Assembly: GCA_031547595.1 (NCBI GenBank)
Contig: JAVBRU010000045.1
Coordinates: 1 to 17,544, forward strand
DNA: 17,544 bases
Source: JAVBRU01 sp031547595
Lineage (GTDB): Bacteria; Bacillota; Clostridia; Christensenellales; Aristaeellaceae
Reading direction: 5' to 3'
Shown here: positions 5,673 to 12,221 of the stretch, one piece after another
How positions within the stretch are numbered: position 1 is the first letter of the stretch
Layout of the letters: every line of letters starts with the position of its first letter
The notes under the pieces: model-generated
Seen by the model: only the letters and a program-made list of their open reading frames with translations
What the model was told of the DNA's origin: nothing
The model's database searches: none
Position numbers and translations under genes: made by a program

Positions 5673-7154
5673 TCATTTATGGTAAAGTTTGCGGGTTTGG
5701 TACCGGGCGTCCGATGTGAGGTTGATGCCCAGGCGCTTGTACACATTGTCGTCTACCTGGGGCAGAATCACCGTGGCGTGCGCCTCCAGGCCACGGAGCT
5801 TGGGCAGCTGGTGCATGGCCTTGGCGGCGTTTTTATCCGTTGCGGCACAGATGGAAAGGGCGATCAGCACTTCGTCGCTATGAAGGCGCGGGTTGTGGTT
5901 GCCCAGGTATTTGCATTTCAGTTCCTGAATGGGCTCGATCACTTCCGGCGCAATCAGGTGCGTCTTTTTGGGGATGCCGCCCAGCTTTTTGAGGGCGTTC
6001 AGCATCAATGCGGCAGAGGGACCCAGCAGCGAGGACGTCTTGGCCGTCACCAGCGTGCCGTCGGGCAGCTGCAGGGCCAGTGCGGGCGCGCCGGTATCCT
6101 GTGCACGGGTGCGCGCAGCGGCAATCACGGGGCGGTCCTCATCCGACAGCGACATCTGCTGCATCAATAGCTGGATTTTATCCACCTGCTCTTCGCCCGC
6201 ATGCCCCTGGCGCACCGCGCACAGCGTGGCATAGTAACGGCGCAGAATCTCCTGCTTGGCGGCATCGCGGCAGGCGGCATCGTCGATGATGCAGTTGCCC
6301 ACCATGTTCACACCCATATCGGTGGGCGATTGATAGGGAGATTTGCCGTAAATCCGCTCAAACATTGCGGACAGCACGGGAAAAATCTCGATATCCCGGT
6401 TATAGTTGACGGTGGCCTGGCCGTAGGCTTCCAGGTGGAAGGGGTCGAGCATGTTGGTATCGGACAGGTCGGCCGTGGCGGCCTCATAGGCCACGTTGAC
6501 AGGGTGTTTGAGGGGCAGATTCCACACCGGGAAGGTCTCAAACTTGGCATAGCCTGCCTGCACGCCGCGGCGGTATTCGTGGTAGAGCTGCGACAGGCAC
6601 ACCGCCATTTTGCCGCTGCCGGGGCCGGGCGCGGTGACAAGAACCAGCGGGCGTGTGGTTTCCACACACTCGTTTTTGCCAAATCCATCGTCGCTGATGA
6701 TATGCTTCACATCGTAGGGATAGCCCTCGATGGTATAATGCTTGTATACGGGCACGCCCACTTTTTCCAGCTGCTCTTTAAACTGCGCGGCAGCCGGCTG
6801 GCTTTGGTACTGCGTCAGCACCACGCTGCCCACATACAGCCCGATGCCCCGAAAGGCGTCAATCAGCCGCAGCACATCGGCATCGTAGGTAATGCCAAGA
6901 TCGCCCCGCAGCTTGCTTTTTTCGATATCGTCGGCGTTGATGGCGATCACCAGCTCTGCCTGCTCTTTCAGGTTGAGCAACATCGCCATCTTGCTGTCCG
7001 GGCGAAAGCCGGGCAGCACGCGGGAAGCATGAAAGTCGTCAAATAATTTTCCGCCCAGTTCCAGGTACAATTTTCCACCAAACGCGTCAATTCGCCGCAG
7101 GATATGCTCAGATTGCATAGCGGTATACTTGTCGTGGTCAAACCCGATTTTCAT
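5673..7154 (-). CDS. DUF1846 domain-containing protein
   Basis: A 493-residue cytoplasmic protein that matches the DUF1846 family, conserved across Firmicutes at about this length. The N-terminus (MKIGFDHDKYTAMQSEHI), the LYLELGGKLFDD..H.SRVLPGF region, the APGPGSGKMA loop near residue 196 and the TDMGVNMVG segment near 280 are all typical. The glycine-rich APGPGSGK loop looks like a nucleotide-binding turn. Its biochemical role is not established as far as I know. It has a GAGGAGGGG ribosome binding site 6 or so bases before the ATG and seems to be a single-gene unit with its own promoter, divergent from the spoIIQ-like gene. It is complete. Confidence 0.9.
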   Translation of the reverse strand: MKIGFDHDKYTAMQSEHILRRIDAFGGKLYLELGGKLFDDFHASRVLPGFRPDSKMAMLLNLKEQAELVIAINADDIEKSKLRGDLGITYDADVLRLIDAFRGIGLYVGSVVLTQYQSQPAAAQFKEQLEKVGVPVYKHYTIEGYPYDVKHIISDDGFGKNECVETTRPLVLVTAPGPGSGKMAVCLSQLYHEYRRGVQAGYAKFETFPVWNLPLKHPVNVAYEAATADLSDTNMLDPFHLEAYGQATVNYNRDIEIFPVLSAMFERIYGKSPYQSPTDMGVNMVGNCIIDDAACRDAAKQEILRRYYATLCAVRQGHAGEEQVDKIQLLMQQMSLSDEDRPVIAAARTRAQDTGAPALALQLPDGTLVTAKTSSLLGPSAALMLNALKKLGGIPKKTHLIAPEVIEPIQELKCKYLGNHNPRLHSDEVLIALSICAATDKNAAKAMHQLPKLRGLEAHATVILPQVDDNVYKRLGINLTSDARYQTRKLYHK

Positions 7155-7199
7155 TTTTTGCCCCTCCTCATGACGCTTGCAGCATCACAACAAGAATGC

Positions 7200-7228
7200 A
7201 TTATATCATGTTTCCAACCGCCAAACAA
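7200..7228 (-). promoter_or_regulatory. Promoter of the DUF1846 gene
   Basis: On the minus strand a perfect TATAAT (7200-7205) lies 17 bases after TTGTTT (7223-7228), a half-match to the -35 consensus. It is placed 46 bases before the start codon. Confidence 0.55.
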
Positions 7229-7263
7229 GCCAAAGAATCGCATTTTTTGTGCATTTTCGCGCT

Positions 7264-7293
7264 GTATAGGTATGCCTCTCACAGGACAAACTG
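7264..7293 (+). promoter_or_regulatory. Forespore sigma-F promoter of the spoIIQ-like gene
   Basis: GTATA (7264-7268) then 15 bases then GGACAAACTG (7284-7293) fits the Bacillus sigma-F pattern GYATA-N15-GGNNANANTR at every defined position. It lies just ahead of the ribosome binding site of a SpoIIQ-like gene, which in known spore formers is a sigma-F target. The 5' untranslated region would be very short. Confidence 0.65.
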
Positions 7294-7311
7294 GTATGGA
7301 AAAGGGAGGCG

Positions 7312-7917
7312 ATGACAGGCATGCGTTCGGCAATTGCGCGCTTTTTTGATAAGTTTGGGTATTATGTGCTGGCGCTTGTATGCGTGGCGGCAGTGGTGCT
7401 CTCAAGCGTCTGGACCAACCAACAGCGACAGGCCGAGGAGCAGTTGAACATGCAGGCCGCAGCCGACAACGCCCAGCGCCTGAGCGATGTGACCTTTGAA
7501 AACCAGCCAGCATCCAGGGAAGCTGCCTTTTCACTGCCTCTGGATACGGCTGTGCTGCGCGGGTTCAGCCGGGATGCGCTGTATGTGGAGGGCCTTAGCG
7601 TGTGGCGCGCGCACCCGGCTGTTGATTTTTATGCAGAAACTGCCACCCCCGTCAAGGCGATGTATGACGGCATTGTCACGAAAATCGAGGACGGCGCTGT
7701 CACCCTTTCGCACGGCGGCAACCGCGAAACCGTGTATAAACCATTGTCGGGCCTGAATGTGCAGGTGGGCAGCACCGTCACTGCCGGGCAGGTGATTGGC
7801 ACCTCCGGCGGCACGGTGCGCTGGGAGGATGCCACGCCGCACGTGTGCGTCGCTTGCCTGGTGGACGGCGTTGCGGTGGACTTTTTGCAACAGCAATCAG
7901 ACCTTGACACAAACTGA
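7312..7917 (+). CDS. spoIIQ: SpoIIQ-like M23-family protein, metal site incomplete
   Basis: A 201-residue protein with a short cytoplasmic N-terminus, one membrane segment (about 17-33), a short linker and a C-terminal M23/LytM domain. This is the layout of SpoIIQ, the forespore half of the SpoIIQ-SpoIIIAH channel across the two spore membranes. The first metal motif is present (H101-P-A-V-D105) but the usual HxH is H177-V-C179, so the second histidine is replaced by Cys. It therefore probably lacks or has altered peptidase activity, as in Bacillus SpoIIQ, which is also inactive. ATG 7312 is only 2 bases after GGGAGG; ATG 7321 (11 bases) is an equally possible start. The sigma-F-type promoter supports the call. 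Confidence 0.75.
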   Translation: MTGMRSAIARFFDKFGYYVLALVCVAAVVLSSVWTNQQRQAEEQLNMQAAADNAQRLSDVTFENQPASREAAFSLPLDTAVLRGFSRDALYVEGLSVWRAHPAVDFYAETATPVKAMYDGIVTKIEDGAVTLSHGGNRETVYKPLSGLNVQVGSTVTAGQVIGTSGGTVRWEDATPHVCVACLVDGVAVDFLQQQSDLDTN

Positions 7918-7931
7918 AAAACGATTAATAT
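7904..7931 (+). promoter_or_regulatory. Candidate promoter of the winged-helix gene
   Basis: A perfect TTGACA (7904-7909) overlaps the end of the spoIIQ-like gene, with TAATAT 16 bases on (7926-7931). A perfect TATAAT also occurs at 7932-7937 but at an overlong 22-base spacing, so the exact -10 is uncertain. Confidence 0.45.
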
Positions 7932-7966
7932 TATAATGTACAAACTATAAAAAGGAAGCAGCACAA

Positions 7967-8962
7967 ATGACAGAATTGGAAATGACAGAGCGAATCGTGC
8001 GAAAGCGCATGCATGGCCTCTATTTATCCCGCCCGTGTGAGGACATCGAGACGCTTTCGCACGAGCTGCTTGGCCTGCACAGCTGGTTTTTCCGCAACGT
8101 GCCGTTTTCTGCGCTGATACGCGGCGCGGACATTGGCGGCTGGAAGACGGTACTGACCAAAACATGGCTGTACCGGGGCACACTGCATGGCGTGGTGTAT
8201 GAGGATTTGCCACTGCTGCTGGCGCTGCATCCTGGCGAATCCTACTTTGCCGACCGTTTTGGAGCCGAAGTTGTGGAGGATTTTGCGCAGGAGGTGCTGC
8301 GCTATATGGAGGACGGCGTATTCTCCCGCACGGAGTTCCGCCGCCTTTTTGCCGACAGGTATGACGACGATTGGCTGAGCATGATGTTCTCGCCCTGGGG
8401 CGGCATTTTTGTGCATCTTGCACGGCAGGGCAAGGTTGCCTTCCGCGATATGACGAGCCGCGATTTTGATTTGATCTCTGCCGAACCCACGCAAACCCTG
8501 GATGAGGTGCTGCCGGAACTGCTACGCAGATTTTTTACCGCCTATGGCCCTGCCACGCTGGCCGATGCCGCGTGGTTCTTTGGCCTGTGGAAGGGCGAGG
8601 CAAACAAGCTGCGCCAATTGCCGCTGGAGGAGTACCACTGCTTTGAACTGAACGGCAGCAAATACTACGAATGTGCCGATCAGCCGATGGCCGATATACC
8701 GGAAATGACGTTACTGTCCGGCTTTGACCCATTGATTGTGTCGTATGCGGAGCGCAGCGCCGTGCTGCCTGCGGAGTATAAAAGCAAGGTGATCCTAAAA
8801 TCCGGTATCTGTAACCCCACCATCGCCGTCAACGGGCGCGTGGCGGGCATCTGGAACATCAAAAAGAACGAGCCGGTGGTGGAGTTTTTTGCTCCGCAGC
8901 CTGCGCGCATTGAAGCCGCCGCGAAGGAACGGGTGGAATCCATCCGCTGGCGGGTGCGGTAA
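7967..8962 (+). CDS. Winged-helix DNA-binding protein, AlkZ/YcaQ-like (HTH_42 family)
   Basis: A 331-residue protein resembling the winged-helix HTH_42 family, which includes the DNA glycosylases AlkZ and YcaQ and many uncharacterised paralogues. The N-terminal helix region (RIVRKRMHGLYLSRP), the TWLYRGTLHGVVYEDLPLLL segment and the C-terminal PLIVSYAERSAVLP...ILKSGICNPTIAVNGRVAGIW pattern are typical. The catalytic QxQ or QxD triplet found in active AlkZ proteins is not seen at the expected N-terminal place, where LLGLHSWF occurs instead. So it may bind DNA without glycosylase activity or use other residues. A GGAAG ribosome binding site precedes the ATG; a second ATG five codons on is possible. 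It sits upstream of an AraC-type regulator on the same strand. Confidence 0.75.
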   Translation: MTELEMTERIVRKRMHGLYLSRPCEDIETLSHELLGLHSWFFRNVPFSALIRGADIGGWKTVLTKTWLYRGTLHGVVYEDLPLLLALHPGESYFADRFGAEVVEDFAQEVLRYMEDGVFSRTEFRRLFADRYDDDWLSMMFSPWGGIFVHLARQGKVAFRDMTSRDFDLISAEPTQTLDEVLPELLRRFFTAYGPATLADAAWFFGLWKGEANKLRQLPLEEYHCFELNGSKYYECADQPMADIPEMTLLSGFDPLIVSYAERSAVLPAEYKSKVILKSGICNPTIAVNGRVAGIWNIKKNEPVVEFFAPQPARIEAAAKERVESIRWRVR

Positions 8963-9041
8963 ACCGATTTACCCTGAACGCGCAAAATCGGGCAAAGCGG
9001 CACGCAATTTGCTATATTCTCCGCGAGAGAGGAGGATGCGG

Positions 9042-9896
9042 ATGAACTGGATGGAGCGGATGGAGGGCGCGTTGGACTACATCGAGGCGCACCTGAAAGA
9101 CGAGATCGATTATACGCAGATCGCCCGCGCGGCGTGCTGCTCTGCCTACCATTTTCCGCGAATGTTTATTTCCCTCACCGATATGACACTCGCGGAGTAT
9201 ATCCGGCGGCGGCGGCTGACCTGCGCAGCGTATGATCTGAAAGACCCGGCGGCACGCGTGATTGATGTGGCGCTGCAATATGGGTACGAATCCCAGGACG
9301 CGTTTGCCAGGGCGTTTTACAGGCAGCACCGGGTGTTGCCCTCGCAGGTGTGCGCGGGCGGGGTGCAGCTAACGTATTATCCGCGCATCTCCTTTCATCT
9401 GACGATCAAAGGGGATGTACCGATGAATTATCGGCTGGAGGAACTGGATTTTGAGGTTCGGTTGGTAGGCAAGAAGTTTCCGGTGGATAGCAAGGTAGCC
9501 TTTGAAGTGATTCCGCCCATCTGGGCACGTGAAATGGCAAGCGGCTTCATTGCAAAACTGATTGATATGGCATGGGAAAAGCCCCAATGCCGCCTGGAAA
9601 GCCTGCTGGGCATCTGCGGCACCAAGCCGCGGTTGAACAACGAAGTCTTTGATTACTGGATCGCAGTGCGTTATGCGGGGGAGCTGCCGGAGGGAATGGA
9701 AGAATACATCCTGCGGCCTTGCACCTGGGCGGTGTTCCCCGATGTGTCAGACGCATGGAAGCGACTTTTTGTGGAGTGGCTGCCCGGCTCGGGGTACGAT
9801 CTGGCCGATCTCCCGATCATCGAACACCATTTTCCCCCGGATCATAACCCGCCCACGGAGCTGTGGGTGCCCGTCATCCCCTTTGAGGCAGAATAA
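9042..9896 (+). CDS. AraC-family regulator with GyrI-like effector domain
   Basis: A 284-residue two-domain regulator. The N-terminus has the AraC DNA-binding unit: first helix-turn-helix near 25-45 (YTQIARAACCSAYHFPRMF) and second near 73-95 (IDVALQYGYESQDAFARAF), ending in the family PSQV. Residues about 128-284 form a GyrI/Rob-type effector-binding domain that senses small ligands. Helix-turn-helix placed first with a GyrI-like tail is the Rob/SoxS-like layout linked to drug or toxin response. ATG 9042 is chosen because GAGAGGAGG (9027-9035) lies 6 bases before it, while the ATG at 9036 touches that site. It follows the winged-helix gene by 79 bases and may be co-transcribed. Confidence 0.9.
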   Translation: MNWMERMEGALDYIEAHLKDEIDYTQIARAACCSAYHFPRMFISLTDMTLAEYIRRRRLTCAAYDLKDPAARVIDVALQYGYESQDAFARAFYRQHRVLPSQVCAGGVQLTYYPRISFHLTIKGDVPMNYRLEELDFEVRLVGKKFPVDSKVAFEVIPPIWAREMASGFIAKLIDMAWEKPQCRLESLLGICGTKPRLNNEVFDYWIAVRYAGELPEGMEEYILRPCTWAVFPDVSDAWKRLFVEWLPGSGYDLADLPIIEHHFPPDHNPPTELWVPVIPFEAE

Positions 9897-10007
9897 AACC
9901 GGAGGTTCCCTTACCATGCCGGGCAGTTTATGGAGGCATTGCGAAACATGATGGAGGCATGGGAGCAGTGGTTGCGGTAACAAATCGAATATTTTTTCAC
10001 AGAATGC

Positions 10008-10036
10008 TTGCAATTTTCTCTCTGTTGCACTATAAT
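10008..10036 (+). promoter_or_regulatory. Sigma-A promoter of rpsF-ssb-rpsR
   Basis: TTGCAA (10008-10013) and a perfect TATAAT (10031-10036) are 17 bases apart. The expected start near 10043 places the hairpin at 10045-10078 at the very 5' end of the transcript. Confidence 0.85.
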
Positions 10037-10044
10037 ATCAAATT

Positions 10045-10078
10045 GGCACATCCTTGCGCCACACCATGTTGTGGTGCC
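10045..10078 (+). promoter_or_regulatory. Possible S6:S18 leader hairpin (autoregulation)
   Basis: GGCA (10045-10048) pairs with TGCC (10075-10078), and CCACA (10059-10063) with TGTGG (10070-10074). The two helices stack on the 3' side and leave a 10-base bulge on the 5' side. Many bacteria have an mRNA leader before rpsF that binds the S6:S18 complex and represses the operon; the position and the lopsided bulge fit. I cannot confirm the conserved nucleotides of that motif. Confidence 0.45.
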
Positions 10079-10103
10079 ATACGTCCATGAGGAGGTGAAA
10101 GAA

Positions 10104-10493
10104 ATGAACAAGTATGAACTGGTGTACATCCTGGATGCCACATTGGAAGACGAAGCCCGCAAAGCGCTGATCGAGCGTTTCCACGGCATCATCACGTCCG
10201 ACGGCGGTACGATCGACAAGGTAGAGGAGTGGGGCAAACGCCGCCTGGCCTATGTGATCGATTACAAGTCCGAAGGCTACTACGTGCTGGTCAACTTCCA
10301 CGGCGAGCCCGAACTGCCCCGCGAACTGGAACGTAACCTTGAGATTTCCGAAAGCGTTATTCGCTATCAGGTAATCAAGCTTCTCGACAAGCGCTCCAAC
10401 GTGAAGCCCCGCGCCGCGCGCGTTGCTCCCGTCGCCGCTGCTCCTGCCGCGCCAGCCGCTGAAATCGTTGCGGATGAAGCGGAAGCTGAATAA
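10104..10493 (+). CDS. rpsF: 30S ribosomal protein S6
   Basis: A 129-residue S6 protein of the small subunit platform, where it pairs with S18. The N-terminus MNKYELVYILDATLEDEARKA, then EEWGKRRLAYVIDYKSEGYY and the YQVIKLLDKR ending are family hallmarks. After about residue 100 it has an Ala/Pro-rich then acidic tail of some 25 residues, longer than in minimal S6. The start follows GAGGAGGTGA about 8 bases upstream. First gene of rpsF-ssb-rpsR. Confidence 0.97.
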   Translation: MNKYELVYILDATLEDEARKALIERFHGIITSDGGTIDKVEEWGKRRLAYVIDYKSEGYYVLVNFHGEPELPRELERNLEISESVIRYQVIKLLDKRSNVKPRAARVAPVAAAPAAPAAEIVADEAEAE

Positions 10494-10508
10494 TCGGAGG
10501 CCACACAA

Positions 10509-10940
10509 ATGAACAAAGTGTTTTTGATTGGCAATCTCACGCGTGATCCCGAGCTGCGCACCACGTCCAGTGGGCTTGCGGTGTGCTCGTTCACCATTGC
10601 CGTCAATCGCCGCCGCGCCAGCAATGCAGAAGCTGGCCAACCCGAAGCGGACTTCTTCCGCATATCGGCATGGCGTCAACTGGGCGAAAATTGCGCCAAG
10701 TATTTGGCCAAAGGCCGCAAGGTGGCTGTTGTTGGCTCTGTGAGCGTGCAAACGTATCAGGGCAATGATGGCACAACCCGCGCCAGCCTGGAAGTGACCG
10801 CCGACGATGTGGAATTCCTGTCCCCCAAGGGCGAAGGCGAAATGCCCGGCGCACCCGCGCCCCAGCGTGCCAACACATACGGCAGCGCTCCGGCGGGTGG
10901 CGGCTTTGTGCAGGTGGACGAAGAGGAATTACCGTTCTAA
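10509..10940 (+). CDS. ssb: Single-stranded DNA-binding protein
   Basis: A 143-residue SSB with the OB fold in the first 105 or so residues (MNKVFLIGNLTRDPELRTT, FFRISAWRQLGENCAKYLAKG, KVAVVGSV), a Gly/Ala-rich linker, and the conserved acidic tip DEEELPF that recruits repair and replication partners. It protects single-stranded DNA during replication and repair. It has a GGAGG site 8 or so bases before ATG and lies 15 bases after rpsF, in the standard rpsF-ssb-rpsR order. Confidence 0.97.
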   Translation: MNKVFLIGNLTRDPELRTTSSGLAVCSFTIAVNRRRASNAEAGQPEADFFRISAWRQLGENCAKYLAKGRKVAVVGSVSVQTYQGNDGTTRASLEVTADDVEFLSPKGEGEMPGAPAPQRANTYGSAPAGGGFVQVDEEELPF

Positions 10941-10970
10941 ATCGGAAATTGAAAGAAGGAGGACACTCAC

Positions 10971-11225
10971 ATGTCTGAGGATCGTGGCGATAAGAGACCG
11001 CGCCCCCGTGGAAAGCGCCCCCGCCGTAAGGTGTGCGACTTCTGCGTGAGCAAGGTTGAATATATCGATTATAAAGATCTCAACCGTCTGCGTCGTTACA
11101 TCAACGAACGCGGCAAGATTATGCCCCGCCGCATGACCGGCAACTGCGCCAAACATCAGCGCCAGCTGGCCGAGGCCATCAAGCGCGCACGTGCCATCGC
11201 GCTGCTGCCCTACACGGTGGATTAA
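10971..11225 (+). CDS. rpsR: 30S ribosomal protein S18, zinc-binding type
   Basis: An 84-residue S18, the partner of S6 on the small subunit. Its basic N-terminus is followed by CDFC (22-25) and GNCAKHQ (C59, H62), giving a Cys/Cys/Cys/His zinc-ribbon set, the so-called C+ type; many genomes carry C- paralogues for zinc shortage. YKDLNRLRRYINERGKI and RAIALLPYT are invariant family segments. The start follows AAGGAGG about 8 bases upstream. The RimI homologue encoded at 148-642 is expected to acetylate S18. Confidence 0.97.
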   Translation: MSEDRGDKRPRPRGKRPRRKVCDFCVSKVEYIDYKDLNRLRRYINERGKIMPRRMTGNCAKHQRQLAEAIKRARAIALLPYTVD

Positions 11226-11268
11226 GCATCATCAAAAAGCTCTCTGCAAGAGGGCAATTACCATAAGA

Positions 11269-11297
11269 AGCGTTCGCTGCAAAAGCGGGCGCTTTTT
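11269..11297 (+). terminator. Intrinsic terminator of rpsF-ssb-rpsR
   Basis: AGCGTTCGCT (11269-11278) pairs with AGCGGGCGCT (11284-11293) in ten pairs including two G-U, with a five-base loop and then TTTTT. Confidence 0.85.
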
Positions 11298-11307
11298 CGA
11301 CTCTACG

Positions 11308-11552
11308 TCAATAGTTGGGGGGGCCATTATTTGTAAACCATTCATCACCGGTAACCTCAGATGGCTCGCCAGCGTTGTAGTGCCAGTACCATTGTGTCTG
11401 CCATATTATCTTCTTTGCACTGATAGATAACGGTTTGGGGTTGTGCAACTACATACCCATCGGCATATCTTACCCCCGTGTTAGGGGGTACCACAGCGAT
11501 GCCACATTTCTTTTTCTATTGATGAGAAGTACTTATAGCGCATTTTGCTCAT
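11308..11552 (-). pseudogene. Frameshifted small gene of unknown function
   Basis: Read on the minus strand, protein-like sequence passes between frames. An ATG at 11552 with a GGAGGTGA site starts a frame that stops after 23 codons at a run of five C. The +1 frame then carries GVRYADGYVVAQPQTVIYQC and on to DNMADT. Near 11391 the sense switches frame again to WYWHYNAGEPSEVTGDEWF and ends NNGPPNY then TGA (11308-11310). No frame is long enough to be listed as a normal gene, but the composite of about 70-80 residues looks like real protein with Trp/Tyr-rich character. I do not recognise the family. It is divergent from the XRE relic and probably part of the same decayed insert. Confidence 0.5.
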
Positions 11553-11708
11553 TTTACTTCTCACCTCCACACCCATCTTCACTTTCAATCAAAGTCCGCT
11601 TTTTTGTTGCTTTTTTATTTTACGATAACCATCTCGGCAAGATTATACTACCGAATTGGTAATATAAATTGCCGAAAAGAGCAATATTATTGTTTATGGA
11701 GGTGCACC

Positions 11709-11905
11709 ATGAATCTGAAAAAGCTTAGAACACAACGATGTCTCACACAAAAAGATGTTGCGGATTTTCTGTCGTGCTCCACGATCGTCTATTGTCGGTA
11801 TGCGCATATGAAGAGATGCTGATTAGGGCCGCAAGAAGTGCTGATGAGCGCGCAAGGCAGGATGCCCTTGCTATGCTGGAGTCTCATTGTGTTCTTGAAA
11901 AATAG
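11709..11905 (+). pseudogene. Truncated XRE-family (Cro/CI-type) regulator
   Basis: ATG 11709, 5 bases after GGAGGT, begins MNLKKLRTQRCLTQKDVADF, the first helices of an XRE helix-turn-helix, continuing CSTIVYCRY before a stop at 11820-11822. From 11804 the other frame continues as a protein-like tail (AYEEMLIRAARSADERARQD...) to TAG 11903-11905. The recognition-helix end and the usual middle (about 30 residues) are missing, so an internal deletion plus frameshift is the simplest reading. TACC..GGTA at 11649-11661 upstream could be its old operator. Such genes are common in phage and integrative elements. Confidence 0.65.
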
Positions 11906-11916
11906 TTATATAGTAT

Positions 11917-12189
11917 ATCCTAGCGGGGCTGAATATCCTGATGATCCCTTTCTGGCAATCCGTCCGGCAAACCAAGAAGGCACTTCTGACATCTCTGCTA
12001 CGCAGCGTGATGGTGCCGCCGGTGCTGATGTTATTGCTGCCCCTACTCTTTGGGCGTGATATGATCTGAATTTGCCATTCGCTCAGCGAAGCGATCATGG
12101 CCGGCTTTACGTTCTTTCTTGCCCGCGATATTTGGCAGCTACGGACGAAAGACAAGCATTGCGCCGCGTCCATGGATGTGGTAAACTAA
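11917..12189 (+). pseudogene. C-terminal stub of a MATE-family efflux transporter
   Basis: One frame from 11917 to TAA 12187-12189 reads ILMIPFWQSVRQTKKALLTS, LMLLLPLLFG, then, after an in-frame TGA at about 12064, ICHSLSEAIMAGFTFFLARD and IWQLRTKD. This is the last two membrane helices and tail of a MatE drug/sodium antiporter (QS.GQ.KKALL.SLLR and LSEAI....F are typical). The TGA most likely replaces a TGG Trp codon found in relatives. The first three quarters of the gene are absent, so it is non-functional. It directly follows the XRE relic. Confidence 0.75.
12159..12187 (+). promoter_or_regulatory. Candidate promoter of uppP inside the MATE stub
   Basis: TTGCGC (12159-12164) and TAAACT (12182-12187) are 17 bases apart, with TG one base before the -10 (extended -10). 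Each hexamer matches four of six consensus bases. No better site is seen between the MATE stub and uppP. Confidence 0.4.
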
Positions 12190-12221
12190 GACAATCCCAT
12201 GATCAGGAGGATGTTTCCAAA

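Noticed and set aside
5650..7261. Direct repeat TGCATTTTCGCG on both sides of the DUF1846 gene
   Set aside because: A 12-base match is expected several times by chance in a window of this size, and no inverted ends or target duplication support an insertion.
11523..11563. TGAGAAGTA/TACTTCTCA inverted repeat as an operator
   Set aside because: The 9-bp arms are 23 bases apart and overlap the start of the broken minus-strand gene, so I see no reason to assign a function.
11435..11662. 75-codon plus-strand frame in the rpsR-uppP interval
   Set aside because: It lacks a ribosome binding site, has low-complexity composition, and lies antisense to the better-supported broken gene on the minus strand.
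11871..12173. 100-codon minus-strand frame opposite the MATE stub
   Set aside because: It is a shadow of the MATE-derived coding sequence, with no start site of its own and no recognisable family.
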